Below, in pieces: positions 22,401-32,975 of a DNA stretch of 64,000 nucleotides. The position numbers were made by a program, and so were the translations under genes. Under the pieces are notes generated by a model. It was not told the DNA's origin and searched no databases. It saw nothing but the letters and a program-made list of their open reading frames with translations. Source of the DNA: Phaeoceros laevis (lineage: Eukaryota > Anthocerotophyta > Anthocerotopsida > Notothyladales); NCBI GenBank assembly GCA_049999765.1, contig JBNGIQ010009483.1, positions 427,761-491,760 of the forward strand, given 5' to 3'. Position 1 is the stretch's first letter; each line of letters starts with the position of its first letter.

Positions 22401-22917
22401 TCCAGAGGCGGAGCATTACGCCGCCATGGTAGACCTTCTTGGGCGTGCTGGATACTTCAGGCAGGTGGAAGACTTGCTGTCAACCATGCCAATGCAGCCC
22501 AGTCTGACCATATGGATGTGCTTGCTGGGTGCCTGCCAAAAGCATGGCAACATAGCAATGGCACAACATGCATTTGACTGCGCATTGCGTCTACAGCCCA
22601 TGAATGCCTCCGCATACATGCTGATGTTCAACATCTACTCGGATGCCGGCCTCCAGGACCAGGCAGCCAATGTTACAGAGTTGAGACAAAGAGCAGGTGC
22701 TTGGAAGAAGCCTGGCCAGACCTGGATCGAGCATTCAAAGGAAGTACGCAGTTTTGCTGTAGGAGACTGTAAGCGTGAAGATCTGCAGCATCTCTACAGG
22801 CTGTTAGGGGAGGTAAGCATAGAGCTGCAGGACGAAGCGCAAAACCTGCATAACACCTTGAGCGATGTTGAAGAAAGAGTGAGGGAAGGGTTGTTGATTT
22901 CTGCCACTCAGCACTGA
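19456..22917 (+). CDS. PLS-class pentatricopeptide repeat protein, E-type, no DYW
   Basis: Organelle RNA-binding protein of the kind used in C-to-U editing or other RNA processing in plastids or mitochondria. The reading frame runs without interruption to 22917; from the first ATG (19456) it is 1153 aa. The frame is open further upstream but without ATG. Repeats follow the P-L-S pattern (LFLGASLVDMYGKCGSILDA, RVFDKMPQRNVVSWNIILVA and many others), about 25-30 motifs. The C-terminus has the HAGLVDKG-type S motif, AEHYAAMVDLLGRAG, an E domain (LLGACQKHGNIAMAQ) and an E+-like stretch, then stops without a DYW deaminase domain. Five repeats carry acidic insertions after QACG, for example LAESEDAVEGRMSKLYSVQR. 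N-terminal targeting is plausible (Arg/His/Ser-rich) but not certain. Confidence 0.88.
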   Translation: MPTRHAQFRHKRARGPLSSINQSKSAWLAVQSQHDLPIELESLCEQGRLDCALDALFSMEQQGTIPSVSAYCFLLKACTKRKALPQAKQVYANLAKYGLESVRFLGESVVSTLAKCGGLEDALEVFHRLPHQTAFSWTALISGYTSAGKGKEALKMYYLMREEAVEPDKYTFASVVKACGIISDLEEGKRIHAEALRFGYGTDLFLGASLVDMYGKCGSILDAQRVFDKMPQRNVVSWNIILVAYTQQGQPEKVLQLYEKMQEEGVSPDDRTFVSTIQACGILGEQEDVVLRESTRQKYLRIGVAIHSVARRKGFDADVFVGSTLISMYAKCGKLVDSQKVFDGLSQRNVVSWNALLAAYAQHGQSRKVLSLYDQMQTEGVRPDDRTFVSTLQACGLLSEDEEDDAQHGSNRTNFLEKGKNLHGDVRKNGYIVDPFIISSVICMYGKCRSIVDARQAFDESSRHNLVTWNAMLAAYTQNGQANQAMLLYEEMQHHGLSPNGRTFSSVLQACGMHAEEEEGEGCGTVKVKPLEKGKVIHAETHRKGYETDVFVGSTLINLYGKCGSIEDAKNVFDRLPHRDVGAWNSVIIVYVGHGRAEDGLHLYEQMWKEGVCPDDRTFVSVLQACGMLAESEDAVEGRMSKLYSVQRAKSIHALIWGKGFLSDVLIASTLISVYAKSRSFVDAQNVFDRLSLYDVVLWNRILVAYVEQGQSKMALQQYTQMRSEGVSADDQTFVSLLQACGTLAEKEEHAIVDGQSIKWKSLQRGKALQAYALRKGYQTDVFIASTLIRMYGKCGSVVDAQSVFEALSMRSVVGWTAMLAAYVEQGQGDKVLQLYTQMYKEGISPDDVALVCILQACCSTGSLDICRQIHNSLLCPGNDLSLLVANTLIHAYGRCASMAEAQAVFDALAQPDVVSWTAMISGHARQGDFSASLQGYEQMEMAGVKPNEVTFLSLLSACSHAGLVDKGAQLFESMTRDHNLTPEAEHYAAMVDLLGRAGYFRQVEDLLSTMPMQPSLTIWMCLLGACQKHGNIAMAQHAFDCALRLQPMNASAYMLMFNIYSDAGLQDQAANVTELRQRAGAWKKPGQTWIEHSKEVRSFAVGDCKREDLQHLYRLLGEVSIELQDEAQNLHNTLSDVEERVREGLLISATQH

Positions 22918-24648
22918 TCACTGTTGGCCTTGGTCATTCTGAGCCTCGGAAACGCAAGGCTTATCTTGGGAACATGATCTACAGTGTCGGCAGCCGCGGC
23001 GAGGGACAAAATTAGACGTGATGCATACTAGTTAATGACTTGGCCTGACAGTGCATGTGCTGGTTAGCCGGCCCGAAACGGGCCTGGAATCTGTGACGGG
23101 TTGCGCGTCCCGCTGTTTACTCGGCTACACGGGGCTGTTAAGCTACCCGGTGACTGCGCCCAGCGTCATGTCCTGCGCGATACGGCCCGTAGGGCGTCAG
23201 CATGAGCGAGGAGCCTCAGGCCTCTCATGCGCCTGTGAGCGAGTTTGTGCGGCGGCTGGCCTCCACTTCAGCTCGCAGGCTTTTCCTGTGGCCGCACTCG
23301 AAAGCAGCCGAGCCGGGCTGAAGCGAGCTAAGGCGAAGCCATAGCCACGACGGAGAAGCTCCCACAAGCGCCTGGATCCGCCTGCGCTCTCTGCTATGCC
23401 ACCTCCTCCTGCACGTATGCGGCAGCCGTGCTCGCTGCTGCCTGTCCTCCCGTCTTGCGGGCGCCCGCTGGCGGGACTCTGTCCCGGGACCTGACCTGAT
23501 CGCCCCGAGCAGATGCGGGATTGGTGGCTCATGCGGCCCTGCGGGTTGCGGCATCGATGGAGGTCGCCGGGATCTGGGAATGTAGGTGGCGGAATGTAGG
23601 TGTGCTCCAGTGAGCCCTGTGTCCAGGGCCCCCCGTCCCTGCCGCCCTGGCCCGACGCAATTGCCGCAGATTGATTGTAGCTGCTGCGGTGTCGTTCCAC
23701 CTTGTAGATGAAAGCATTCTCAGGATCAACAATGCATCGGGGATATCCAGCTCAGGTACGGAAGTAGCCCTCTGAATGTGTGAGGGACTAGGGGAGTAGA
23801 AATCGGTCTGCCGTACCTAGTACCTGGAGTGGCTAGTGGGGTTGAGAGGTGAAGGCTGGAACATTTTGTTCGGCTGGTGGTGTTGTGAGAGCTGGTTTGA
23901 GTGTGCTGGTGCTGGTTTTTGGGCGTTTTGCGGGGGCTTAGCTGCGGAGGTGGTGCTCAGTTGTCTTTGCGGGAGTCTGAGTGGCAAATCTGAAACGCTT
24001 TGATCGGTCTCATGCTTTGTACGGGTGTTCAAGTGCTCAGGGTTTGCCCCTTACTCGAATCGCGTGGTATCTACCTATCAAGCTCATTGTTTGTTGTTCC
24101 CAGCTGATGGAAATCGTCGCATTTTTCACATTTGATCATATCACGTTCGCGAAATCTTTGACCTTGTTTGCCTAATTTGTCCTTGCATATCGCCGGCAGA
24201 ATGACTTCCGGTCTCACTTATCTAGAGTGAAGGTTTCGTGCATCACCTGCATTCCTTCTGTGGTAGGATTCGAATCTCATGCTTCTACATCTGGCAGTAG
24301 TGCTGCCTCACAGTGCGTCGTGATCATTTGCATCTATCTCGTAAATCCAGTTTCTATGCACGACATTGTTTTATGGTGGGTAAGCCAAAGCTGTACGTCT
24401 TTTTGCAAGTATATTGCCGCATATGTCAGCTTCCGAAAGGGTCCGAAGCTGTCTTCTGCTTTCTGAAGCAGTTTGTTCACTGTGCTGTCGAGCTCGATGC
24501 ACGGGTGGTAGTCAGGTCTTTCAAAGATATAGAACTTGGTAGTCCATTGTTGAGGTTGTTGAGCAATTGCTGAGATTTATGAGTGGTCTTGCTTCTGAAG
24601 TGTTGAAGACTGCAGAGATCTTACGGCTGATTTTGTTGCTTTCGTCAG
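22918..24648. other. Intergenic and presumed first exon/5' UTR of the kelch gene
   Basis: About 1.7 kb. The left part is GC-rich with chance ORFs on the minus strand. The right part must contain the first coding exon of the SAGL1-like gene, because the exon at 24649 has no ATG before an in-frame TGA at 24628-24630. I could not place that exon with confidence. Confidence 0.5.
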
Positions 24649-25899
24649 GTTGAAACTGCTGCTTGCTACTGCGGAGGAGTTGATGCCGGTCTGTCGGTAG
24701 CTGGTGCAAGGAAGTTTGTTCCTGGAGGTAACCGCTGTGTGAGACCTGAAATTAAACCTACTATTGTGGGTTCCAAGAAACCGCCGAAGGGCGAGAGGAA
24801 CAAGTTGCCTTCAGAGCTGATACCAGGCCTTCCCGATGACCTTGCCATTGCTTGTCTGACAAGAGTGCCACGAGTACATCACAGGAAGCTGCGGGTTGTA
24901 TGCAAGAGATGGAATCGGCTTCTAGCAGGAAACTTTTTCTACACGCAGAGGAGGACCTTGGGGATGTCGGAGGAGTGGATATATGTGCTGAAACGTGACA
25001 GAGATAATCGCATCTCATGGCATGCGTTTGATCCAATCTTCAAAGTCTGGCAGCCACTACCACCTGTGCCCCAAGAGTACACTGAGGCTCTGGGGTTTGG
25101 ATGTGCTGTTCTCAGTGGATGTCATCTGTACCTTTTTGGTGGCAAGGATCCATCTAAAGGTTCCATGAAGAGGGTGGTATATTACAGTGCTCGAACCAAC
25201 AAGTGGCATCGTGCTCCTGATATGATCCGACGCCGCCACTTCTTTGGGTGCTGTGTGATCAACAACTGTCTGTATGTGGCAGGTGGTGAGTGTGAAGGGA
25301 TCCAGAGGTCTTTGAGGTCAGCAGAAATGTACGATCCTAACAAGAACAAGTGGTCCTTCATTTCCGACATGAGTACTGCTATGGTCCCCTTCATTGGTGT
25401 TGTCTATGGAGGGAGGTGGTTCTTGAAGGGGCTTGGTTCACATAGACAGGTTATGAGTGAAGTCTATGTCCCTGCTACAAACCACTGGTCACCTATCATT
25501 GATGGGATGGTTTCAGGGTGGCGGAACCCAAGTGCATCACTAGATGGACAGCTCTATGCTCTGGATTGTCGTGATGGTTGCAAGCTTCGGGTGTATGACA
25601 GACTCAGCGACTCATGGAGCAAGTCAGCAGACAGCAGAGGGCACCTGGGCAACTCTCGGGCTTTGGAGGCAGCTGCCTTACTGCCCCTTGGTGGTAAGCT
25701 CTGCATTATCCGCAACAACATGAGCATCACACTGGTTGATGTTGCAAACGCCGACGATCCATCCAGGAAGTCTCCGATCTGGGAAACCATTGCCGGGAAA
25801 GGGCAGTTCAAAACATTTGTCACCAACCTCTGGTCCAACATCGCTGGGAGGAATCGGTTGAAGAGCCACATTGTGCATTGTCAGGTGTTGCAGGCTTAG
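24649..25899 (+). CDS. SAGL1: F-box/kelch protein, SAGL1 (At1g55270) orthologue, last exon
   Basis: SCF receptor; Arabidopsis SAGL1 targets phenylalanine ammonia-lyases and a wax-biosynthesis protein for degradation. The exon opens after an acceptor at 24648 with VETAACYCGGVDAGLSVAGA, the conserved region just after the start of SAGL1, and runs in frame to the stop. The F-box is LPGLPDDLAIACLTRVP-like (starting about 24823), followed by LRVVCKRWNRLL. Kelch repeats follow: LYLFGGKDPSKGSM, FFGCCVINNCLYVAGGECEG and MYDPNKNKWSFISDM. The end is KSHIVHCQVLQA, as I recall it in Arabidopsis. The GTG at 24739 is not a start. The first exon with the true ATG lies upstream and is not assigned. Confidence 0.93.
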   Translation, partial: VETAACYCGGVDAGLSVAGARKFVPGGNRCVRPEIKPTIVGSKKPPKGERNKLPSELIPGLPDDLAIACLTRVPRVHHRKLRVVCKRWNRLLAGNFFYTQRRTLGMSEEWIYVLKRDRDNRISWHAFDPIFKVWQPLPPVPQEYTEALGFGCAVLSGCHLYLFGGKDPSKGSMKRVVYYSARTNKWHRAPDMIRRRHFFGCCVINNCLYVAGGECEGIQRSLRSAEMYDPNKNKWSFISDMSTAMVPFIGVVYGGRWFLKGLGSHRQVMSEVYVPATNHWSPIIDGMVSGWRNPSASLDGQLYALDCRDGCKLRVYDRLSDSWSKSADSRGHLGNSRALEAAALLPLGGKLCIIRNNMSITLVDVANADDPSRKSPIWETIAGKGQFKTFVTNLWSNIAGRNRLKSHIVHCQVLQA

Positions 25900-26992
25900 G
25901 CAGGCTTTGTCTGTAAAATTGACTCTAAATTCTTGTGTAGCTTAGGTTCTTGTCAGGATCAATGCAGTGCCGTTCTTCTCCGAACAGCTTAGAAGCTCGG
26001 CCTTGTTTTGGTCCCGACAAGACGCTCGGTGTGCGCCATATTGATAATGATGCCCCCCTTTTGGGAACTTCAATACTGCTCCCTGTGCGTCCAGGGAGGC
26101 GTAGTCTTTTCCCTGTGGGAATGTTTTAGGATCCCTGGAAATTTTGTAATTACACAATACCTGGGGTCCGGACATGAGCTGTCATGTCACACATGACCTC
26201 TCCGTTGGCCTGTGCAGGTTGTCATGCAATAGTAGACTATCTAGATTGAAATTTGCATTTTTCCAGTCCCTTGGCTCCAGAAGTTGTCCAGCTGTGAAGA
26301 CAGGACGGACAACCGGCTACGGACAGCTACAGCGACAAACAGAAGAAGAGATTCTTGGTGGTCTTTCCAAGTAATTTAGTTCCTTTGTCCAAGCAACCAA
26401 GAAGCAAGCACGGAAGGACCATTGGTTCGTCAGTGCTTGACCGACGCTTCGTAGGAAACTCTCTATTTGGGACACATTGTCTTGTCTGACGTGGATTCTT
26501 CATCCCGAGAAGCCCGCCAAGTTGGCAAGGTGACCCTACAAATTCACCAAAGGGCGTTGTGGCAGCAGACTTGAGCAAAGACAGTTCCAATTCAGGACTC
26601 GTGATCTACGTTGTGCCTTACATCGAGGATTTGCTGTTCAAATTCGTGTTGAATTAAATGGCGGCCCTCGCTCATCTGGCGGCAGCTTCTGTTACAGTAC
26701 CAGAGCTCTCCAGTCGGTCAGGTGATTGTGGAATTCGATATGTCGGTTCTTCGTCTATGAATGTGCGTTTTGAGGTGGCAGCGAGAAGTTGCGTTTTGAA
26801 AGCGATTATCCTTCTGTTACTGATCAATACAACCACGTGGCGTCTTGGTGGGACGCAGTTGACATTGGTCAGACGACATGTTTCAATTCTTCGAGCGTCG
26901 GATCGGCAGCAGGATGGGCTGCCAACCCTGCGACTCTGAAATCCGCTCGGTGTTCAATAGCACCCCTTCAGTCCAGAACGAGAGGAAGGTTC
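25900..26992. other. Intergenic spacer
   Basis: About 1.1 kb: 3' UTR of the kelch gene and 5' flank of the phytoglobin gene. No convincing coding sequence. Confidence 0.45.
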
Positions 26993-28050
<1,058 letters not shown>

Positions 28051-28831
28051 TTTGTTCAACATCAGCCGTTACAATAGTGTACCGTTGCTTCCAGTTGGCA
28101 CTGGTCGCCAGGCACTGTAGGGTAGTTGGCTGCAGAAAATCACTTCAAAGACCTGTGCTTGTGTAGGTTGTATAGACTACATAGTCTTACAGTTTACTGC
28201 TGACCACAAAAGCTGGAAGAGAGAGGATGTTGTGGCTAGGCGTTCCACCAACTGGTGTTGTGGGACCAGGCGTTATCTCTGGGTATCTGTGCCGGACGAT
28301 CACGTATACAATAACTCTCTAATAATAGTCGTCAGATATTGCCATGTCCTGCACATTGTACAGTCTTGCGATGCTGTGTCTTCTCCACACTTCACCAACC
28401 TACGCTACTATAGCGACTTATCAGCTGAACGTTTTTCTGGGAGAGTCCTACCAGAGTACCATCTAAAGGAAAACTCTCTGCGAGAAACCGTAGCGATTTT
28501 ACATTTTTGAGCTGATCCAGCTCGAGTGAGGCCTCATACATGATTTTTAGCCCCCGCTTGTTGCTGAGTCCCTGGAAGGGTACCAGCTGTCGCCTTCGTA
28601 ATTAGAGCGTACCGATACTGCCAAACTGAACAACCTCCCGACCAAGTTATTACTGACTCCGACATCAAGCGCATTCCTGGGAGGCTGGAATCATCCCTTA
28701 TAAATTTTTTTTTCTTTTTGCAAATCGTGGACGAGTTCATGGACGTCTGCTCAGAAGTTTTTCAGTCCGGTCAGCGCTGATCACCAACTGCTCTGCATCC
28801 TCCATACACCCGTCACTCTCCACTTTTACTC

Positions 28832-28873
28832 CAAAGAAGGGAGCCGAATACTGACTCAGAGCTCCCTTCTTTG
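28832..28873. repeat. Perfect 13-bp inverted repeat with 16-nt loop
   Basis: CAAAGAAGGGAGC at 28832-28844 is the exact reverse complement of GCTCCCTTCTTTG at 28861-28873. The stem could fold in RNA or act as a palindromic site. No T-run follows and no gene end is obvious. Confidence 0.85.
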
Positions 28874-29341
28874 TTTCCTAACTCTGCGAAGATAGGAAAC
28901 ACCTGACAGCACAGTTGCCCGATGAACGTGCAGGTGACAGTCATGAGGAAGCAACCAACATGTGCTTGATGCATTACAAAACCTACTGCTAGTGACCTTT
29001 CAAGGTGCAGGACTATTCTGACGGATTCCATGGGTGAATGACTCTCTCCCTTTCCATAATCAGCTTGCACATCACCAACATGGCAAGCATCTACTACCTT
29101 ACTGCTACTCCTCAAATTATCGTGCCTAGAGATATCAGCATACCTGAATGTGACAATGAAATGCAAACACAAATATGTCCATTGCAATGAAAGCCTTGAT
29201 TCCCCCATTGAAAATGTTCACCTGGCAAACTTTGCAGAGGTACAGCAATCAGTCAAAATTCGTTAGCAAAGTCTAAATGGCAGTTACCATCTACGGAACA
29301 TATGCAGTCCGAATTCCAGACCCCTGATATCTTACGTTGCT

Positions 29342-29441
29342 NNNNNNNNNNNNNNNNNNNNNNNNNNNNNNNNNNNNNNNNNNNNNNNNNNNNNNNNNNN
29401 NNNNNNNNNNNNNNNNNNNNNNNNNNNNNNNNNNNNNNNNN
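29342..29441. other. Assembly gap (100 N)
   Basis: A round-number run of N, probably of unknown true length. Confidence 0.99.
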
Positions 29442-29644
29442 CCTCTAATGTACCCCCTACCTCTCAAAAGTGGCGAAGAATCATCCTGACCCCAGGTTTA
29501 GCTTAAAGGGTTTGCTTGCCCGGTCATGGCACGGACTCAGAGCTGATTAGGCTGGGGAATCGCCAAGTCAGCTTGCATCTTAACAAGTGCTGCTGATGCC
29601 TGCTACTGCCAAGTGCTGTACAAAGTGAGAAATCCGGGTTGGAA

Positions 29645-31594
29645 ATGGCCAAGCTGCAAGAACAGCAACGGAGCATCCTGCTCTACAATTGCACAGTCAT
29701 TGGCATGGACGTGGATTTTGCTGAACATCCCGGGAAAAACGTCCTCCTGAAGCATGGGTGCATCAGTGCAATCACAGATGCCGCAAGCCTGGCCACTGCT
29801 GAAGGAGATGTGGTAAAGCCTATTCCGTAACTCTTTGTAACCTGCTGTATCTGGTGGTGGAGAAAGCGCTTGTGTCTGATTGGCTGGCAATTTCCCCACA
29901 GAAATACGATTGCTCTGGTCTCTTTCTGGTGCCAGGGCTGTGTGATGCTCATGTGCACGTAACAGCTGTAACAGCTAATCTGAATGACCTCACAAGGATG
30001 CCACCAACCCTCATGACTGCGAGGGCTGGCAAAGTCCTTGAAGGCATGTTGATGCGAGGTTTTACTACTGTTCGAGATGCTGGGGGCTGTGACTGGGGTC
30101 TGGCCAAGGTATTTTGTCTACCAACCCAGGTGGTTTATGTCTCCACCCTGGACAATGGTCATTCTAAAATTTCACACTCAAGTGGTAGCAGGCCGTGGAG
30201 GAAGGCTCACTCCTAGGACCAAGAATTCTGTTCAGCGGTCGTGCACTGTCACAAACNNNNNNNNNNNNNNNNNNNNNNNNNNNNNNNNNNNNNNNNNNNN
30301 NNNNNNNNNNNNNNNNNNNNNNNNNNNNNNNNNNNNNNNNNNNNNNNNNNNNNNNNNNNNNNNNNNNNNNNNNNNNNNNNNNNNNNNCATGGCGACTTCA
30401 GGACAGCAGGGGACGATCAACTGCCTCACTGCCCATGCTCATCAGGGGCTGTGAACCTAGGCCGGGTGTGTGATGGGGTGACTGAAGTGCGAGTAGCTGC
30501 TCGTGACGAACTGCGAAAAGGTGCACACCAGATCAAGGTCATGGCATCAGGGGGCGTTGCTTCACCAACTGACCGGCTGACTAACTTGCAAGTAAAATTC
30601 TCACTGTAGACGAAATCGAGTGAGCAGTAACAGCCCTCAGTGTGTTGAGCAGTTGAATCCATTTTCTTCTTGCATATGCTTTCAGTACTGACAAGAGGTT
30701 GATTTCGTTATTTCTTCATGGTGGTTCAACGGTGGTCAAAGAGTGGAATAGATGGGTGATGCTTTCTGTGACGCAGTTTTCCCAGGAAGAGATACAAGCA
30801 ATAGTAGAAGAAGCAACCAATGCAGGCACATATGTATGCGCACATGCATATACAGCTCCCGCTGTGAAGAGATGTTTGGAGCTAGGTGTCCGCTCAATTG
30901 AGCATGGAAATGTAAGAGAGAGAAATCCTTCCTATATCTCATATACTGGTAAATGTCCTCCCCTTTGAAGTTTAACCATCACAATGGTTCATGCAGTACA
31001 TCGATGAGGAATGCGTTGGACTGTTGAAAGAAAAGGGTGCATTTCTGGTACCAACGCTGGTCACATACGAGCAGATTCTTTGCCAAGGACAGGAATCTGG
31101 AATGCCTGGAGAGTTGGTCGGAAAGGTACGAACATGCACAATGGCAACCTCTATAAACCGGAAGATTCTTTTCATCCTGTTTCTTTGCCAGCATGTGTAA
31201 CTCCCTTACGTGGGTCTGCATTCAGGTGGGATTTTTGTTACAAGATGGTCTCAAGGCTGTGTCCTTGGCAGAGAGGCACGGGGTGAATATTTGCTACGGG
31301 AGCGACCTGTTGGGAGCCATGCACGACCAGCAGCTTAAGGAGTTTGCTTTGCGTGGCAGCGTACAATCTGCAAAATCGGTTCTCAAATCAGCCACATGGA
31401 ACTGTGCCAGGCTCTTTAAAATGGAAGATCGAATAGGCCTTATCAAAGTGGGCTATTATGCAGATTTGGTTCTTTTACAGAAAAACCCTCTTGAAGATAT
31501 TTCCAGCCTCGCTGATCCAGACAATATCCTGATAGTCTTGAAGCAGGGCCAGGCTTTGGAAAGGCCCAGCTTCGATGCACACAGCTGTAACTGA
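29645..31594 (+). CDS. Imidazolonepropionase-like amidohydrolase
   Basis: Metal-dependent hydrolase of the amidohydrolase superfamily (related to aryldialkylphosphatase, Xaa-Pro dipeptidase and imidazolonepropionase-like enzymes). Exons: 29645-29812, 29902-30108, 30192-(gap)-30591, 30777-30911, 30997-31125, 31226-31594. The active-site set is complete: GLCDAHVHV (HxH), QIKVMASGG (lysine that becomes carboxylated), YVCAHAYT, RSIEHGN and CYGSDLL (catalytic Asp). The gap at 30257-30387 lies between SGRALSQT and HGDF; only about 7 nt (Gly-Gly) are needed to complete the usual TGGHGD, so the other ~124 N probably stand for one intron. No signal peptide; probably cytosolic. Substrate unknown. Convergent with IMP3, 98 bp apart. 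Confidence 0.9.
30257..30387. other. Assembly gap (131 N) inside the amidohydrolase gene
   Basis: Run of 131 N within the third exon region of the amidohydrolase. The flanking coding sequence suggests it hides one intron plus about two codons. Confidence 0.99.
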
Positions 31595-31692
31595 ACCACC
31601 AACGCCTGGAACTCTGATCAAGACTCAGCAAAAATGTGCAACTGCTTCTCCACGCAAAAATGGCTGGGGTAGACCAATAACGTTCCTGTGCC

Positions 31693-32717
31693 TTACTGCA
31701 AAATGTCGTAATCGTCAAGCCGCTCATTATACGCCAACACTTTCCTCCTGATGGAAGATGTATCCACCCAGGTCACAAAGTCTTCCATCTTCCGGGTCAC
31801 CAGATACGCAGGTTCAGTGATGGTTTCGGTACCCACACGAATATCTGAGGCCCCTGAGTCAGGGACTTGCAACAAAGTTGTCAACAGTAACAGCAAAGAA
31901 GTTGCCAACAGTAACAGCAACCAAAACACGAAAAGATAGAACAGCTACAGCAGGCTGACTGAACCACTATTCAACGAGTGATCGACCTAACAAATATGGA
32001 GGAAATGAAGGATACGGCCTTGCTCAATGAATGTCACAGCCTCCTTCATGGTCTCCGCAAAATGCTTATTCACTAGCACAACTGCCAATCTCCTCCTGCA
32101 ATAGGTCATGGAAATCATGTGGGGAAGAACTGCGACTGTGAGATGTACTCCACTTGCTCCTGCAGGGGAGCATATCAACTCACCGACATAGAGCAGAAAC
32201 TGACAGTCTTTCGCAGCTTTCCAAATTTTTCTCCTTGATGACTCCTATGTTGTACCTACGTGTAACACAGCCAAATGAGTAATTTGAAAATCTCAAACAT
32301 GTGATCAATTGCAACAATCCTTCAGACAATTGCCATGGACTTGAACCCTAGACGAGTTGCCAAAATCCTTACAACTTGTCCACCAGTAGCTCGGTCATCT
32401 CAACTCTAAAAGGGTCATTCGGATCCAATTTCTTGAGAAAGTTCACAATTTTAGTAGCAGATCCACAAAGGCTGTTATATCTGCACAAGTAGAGACATCA
32501 ACCACCGCCATGAGTGCACGAGAGCATGGCCTAAATAGCAACCAAGCAAAGGGAAAGAAGTCGCAATCTGGAAAATATCTCACTTCTTGTAGTCGTCACG
32601 ACCTGTGATGTGGTACTTTCGCATAACCTGGAGCTCACGGCCTGCCCGTTCGTGCTTCCACTCAAGAAAATTCACCTTCTTGAGCAGCTTCTGCTCATGA
32701 AACTTGAGCTTCCTCAT
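31693..32717 (-). CDS. IMP3: U3 snoRNP protein IMP3
   Basis: Component of the small-subunit processome; with MPP10 and IMP4 it promotes U3:pre-rRNA pairing in the nucleolus. Five exons, all phases matching: 32717-32584, 32480-32373, 32255-32184, 32095-32016, 31844-31693; 181 aa, the family length. It starts [20 protein letters not shown], has the uS4-like N-terminal part ([38 protein letters not shown]) and the S4 RNA-binding domain ([31 protein letters not shown]). It ends with the conserved [16 protein letters not shown] and [12 protein letters not shown]. The gene shares a 258-bp divergent intergenic region with DPB4. Confidence 0.96.
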
Positions 32718-32975
32718 ACCGCACAGCTAACTTTCTCGTTTTCACGCTCAACCGTGTGATACTGTTTATCGGCTTGCATATATAGTTTGTCTCTCGGCCA
32801 GGCTTTAGGGGGATAGATAGCTCTAGTTCGTTTAAGAAAATATGCGGTGCTCTCTTCTGCTGACTATATCAACCGTTGTGCTCAATTCGGCGTTCCTGCT
32901 TGGCCCGCTCCGGATTGCTGGAACATACTGAATTTTTCACTGGTATCAAGCAGCCCATGCGCGAAGCTGAAGGAC
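32718..32975. promoter_or_regulatory. Candidate bidirectional promoter IMP3/DPB4
   Basis: Only 258 bp separate the divergent start codons. A TATA-like TATATAG lies at 32779-32785 and is near-symmetric (CTATATATG on the other strand). Both genes serve proliferating cells (ribosome assembly, DNA replication), so co-expression is plausible but inferred. Confidence 0.5.

Larger units (their letters stand above)
28051..29644. other. Intergenic with 100-N gap and hairpin
   Basis: About 1.6 kb with no supported coding region. It includes the assembly gap at 29342-29441 and a perfect stem-loop at 28832-28873 listed separately. Confidence 0.45.

Noticed and set aside
23197-23700. 167-codon minus-strand ORF between the PPR and kelch genes
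   Set aside because: GC-driven, overlapped by other ORFs, no recognisable domain or splice partners.
24739-24741. GTG as the start of the SAGL1-like protein
   Set aside because: The frame continues upstream to an acceptor at 24648 with clearly conserved sequence; the true ATG must be in an earlier exon.
28832-28873. Rho-independent-type terminator
   Set aside because: Eukaryotic locus, no following T-run, no adjacent gene end.
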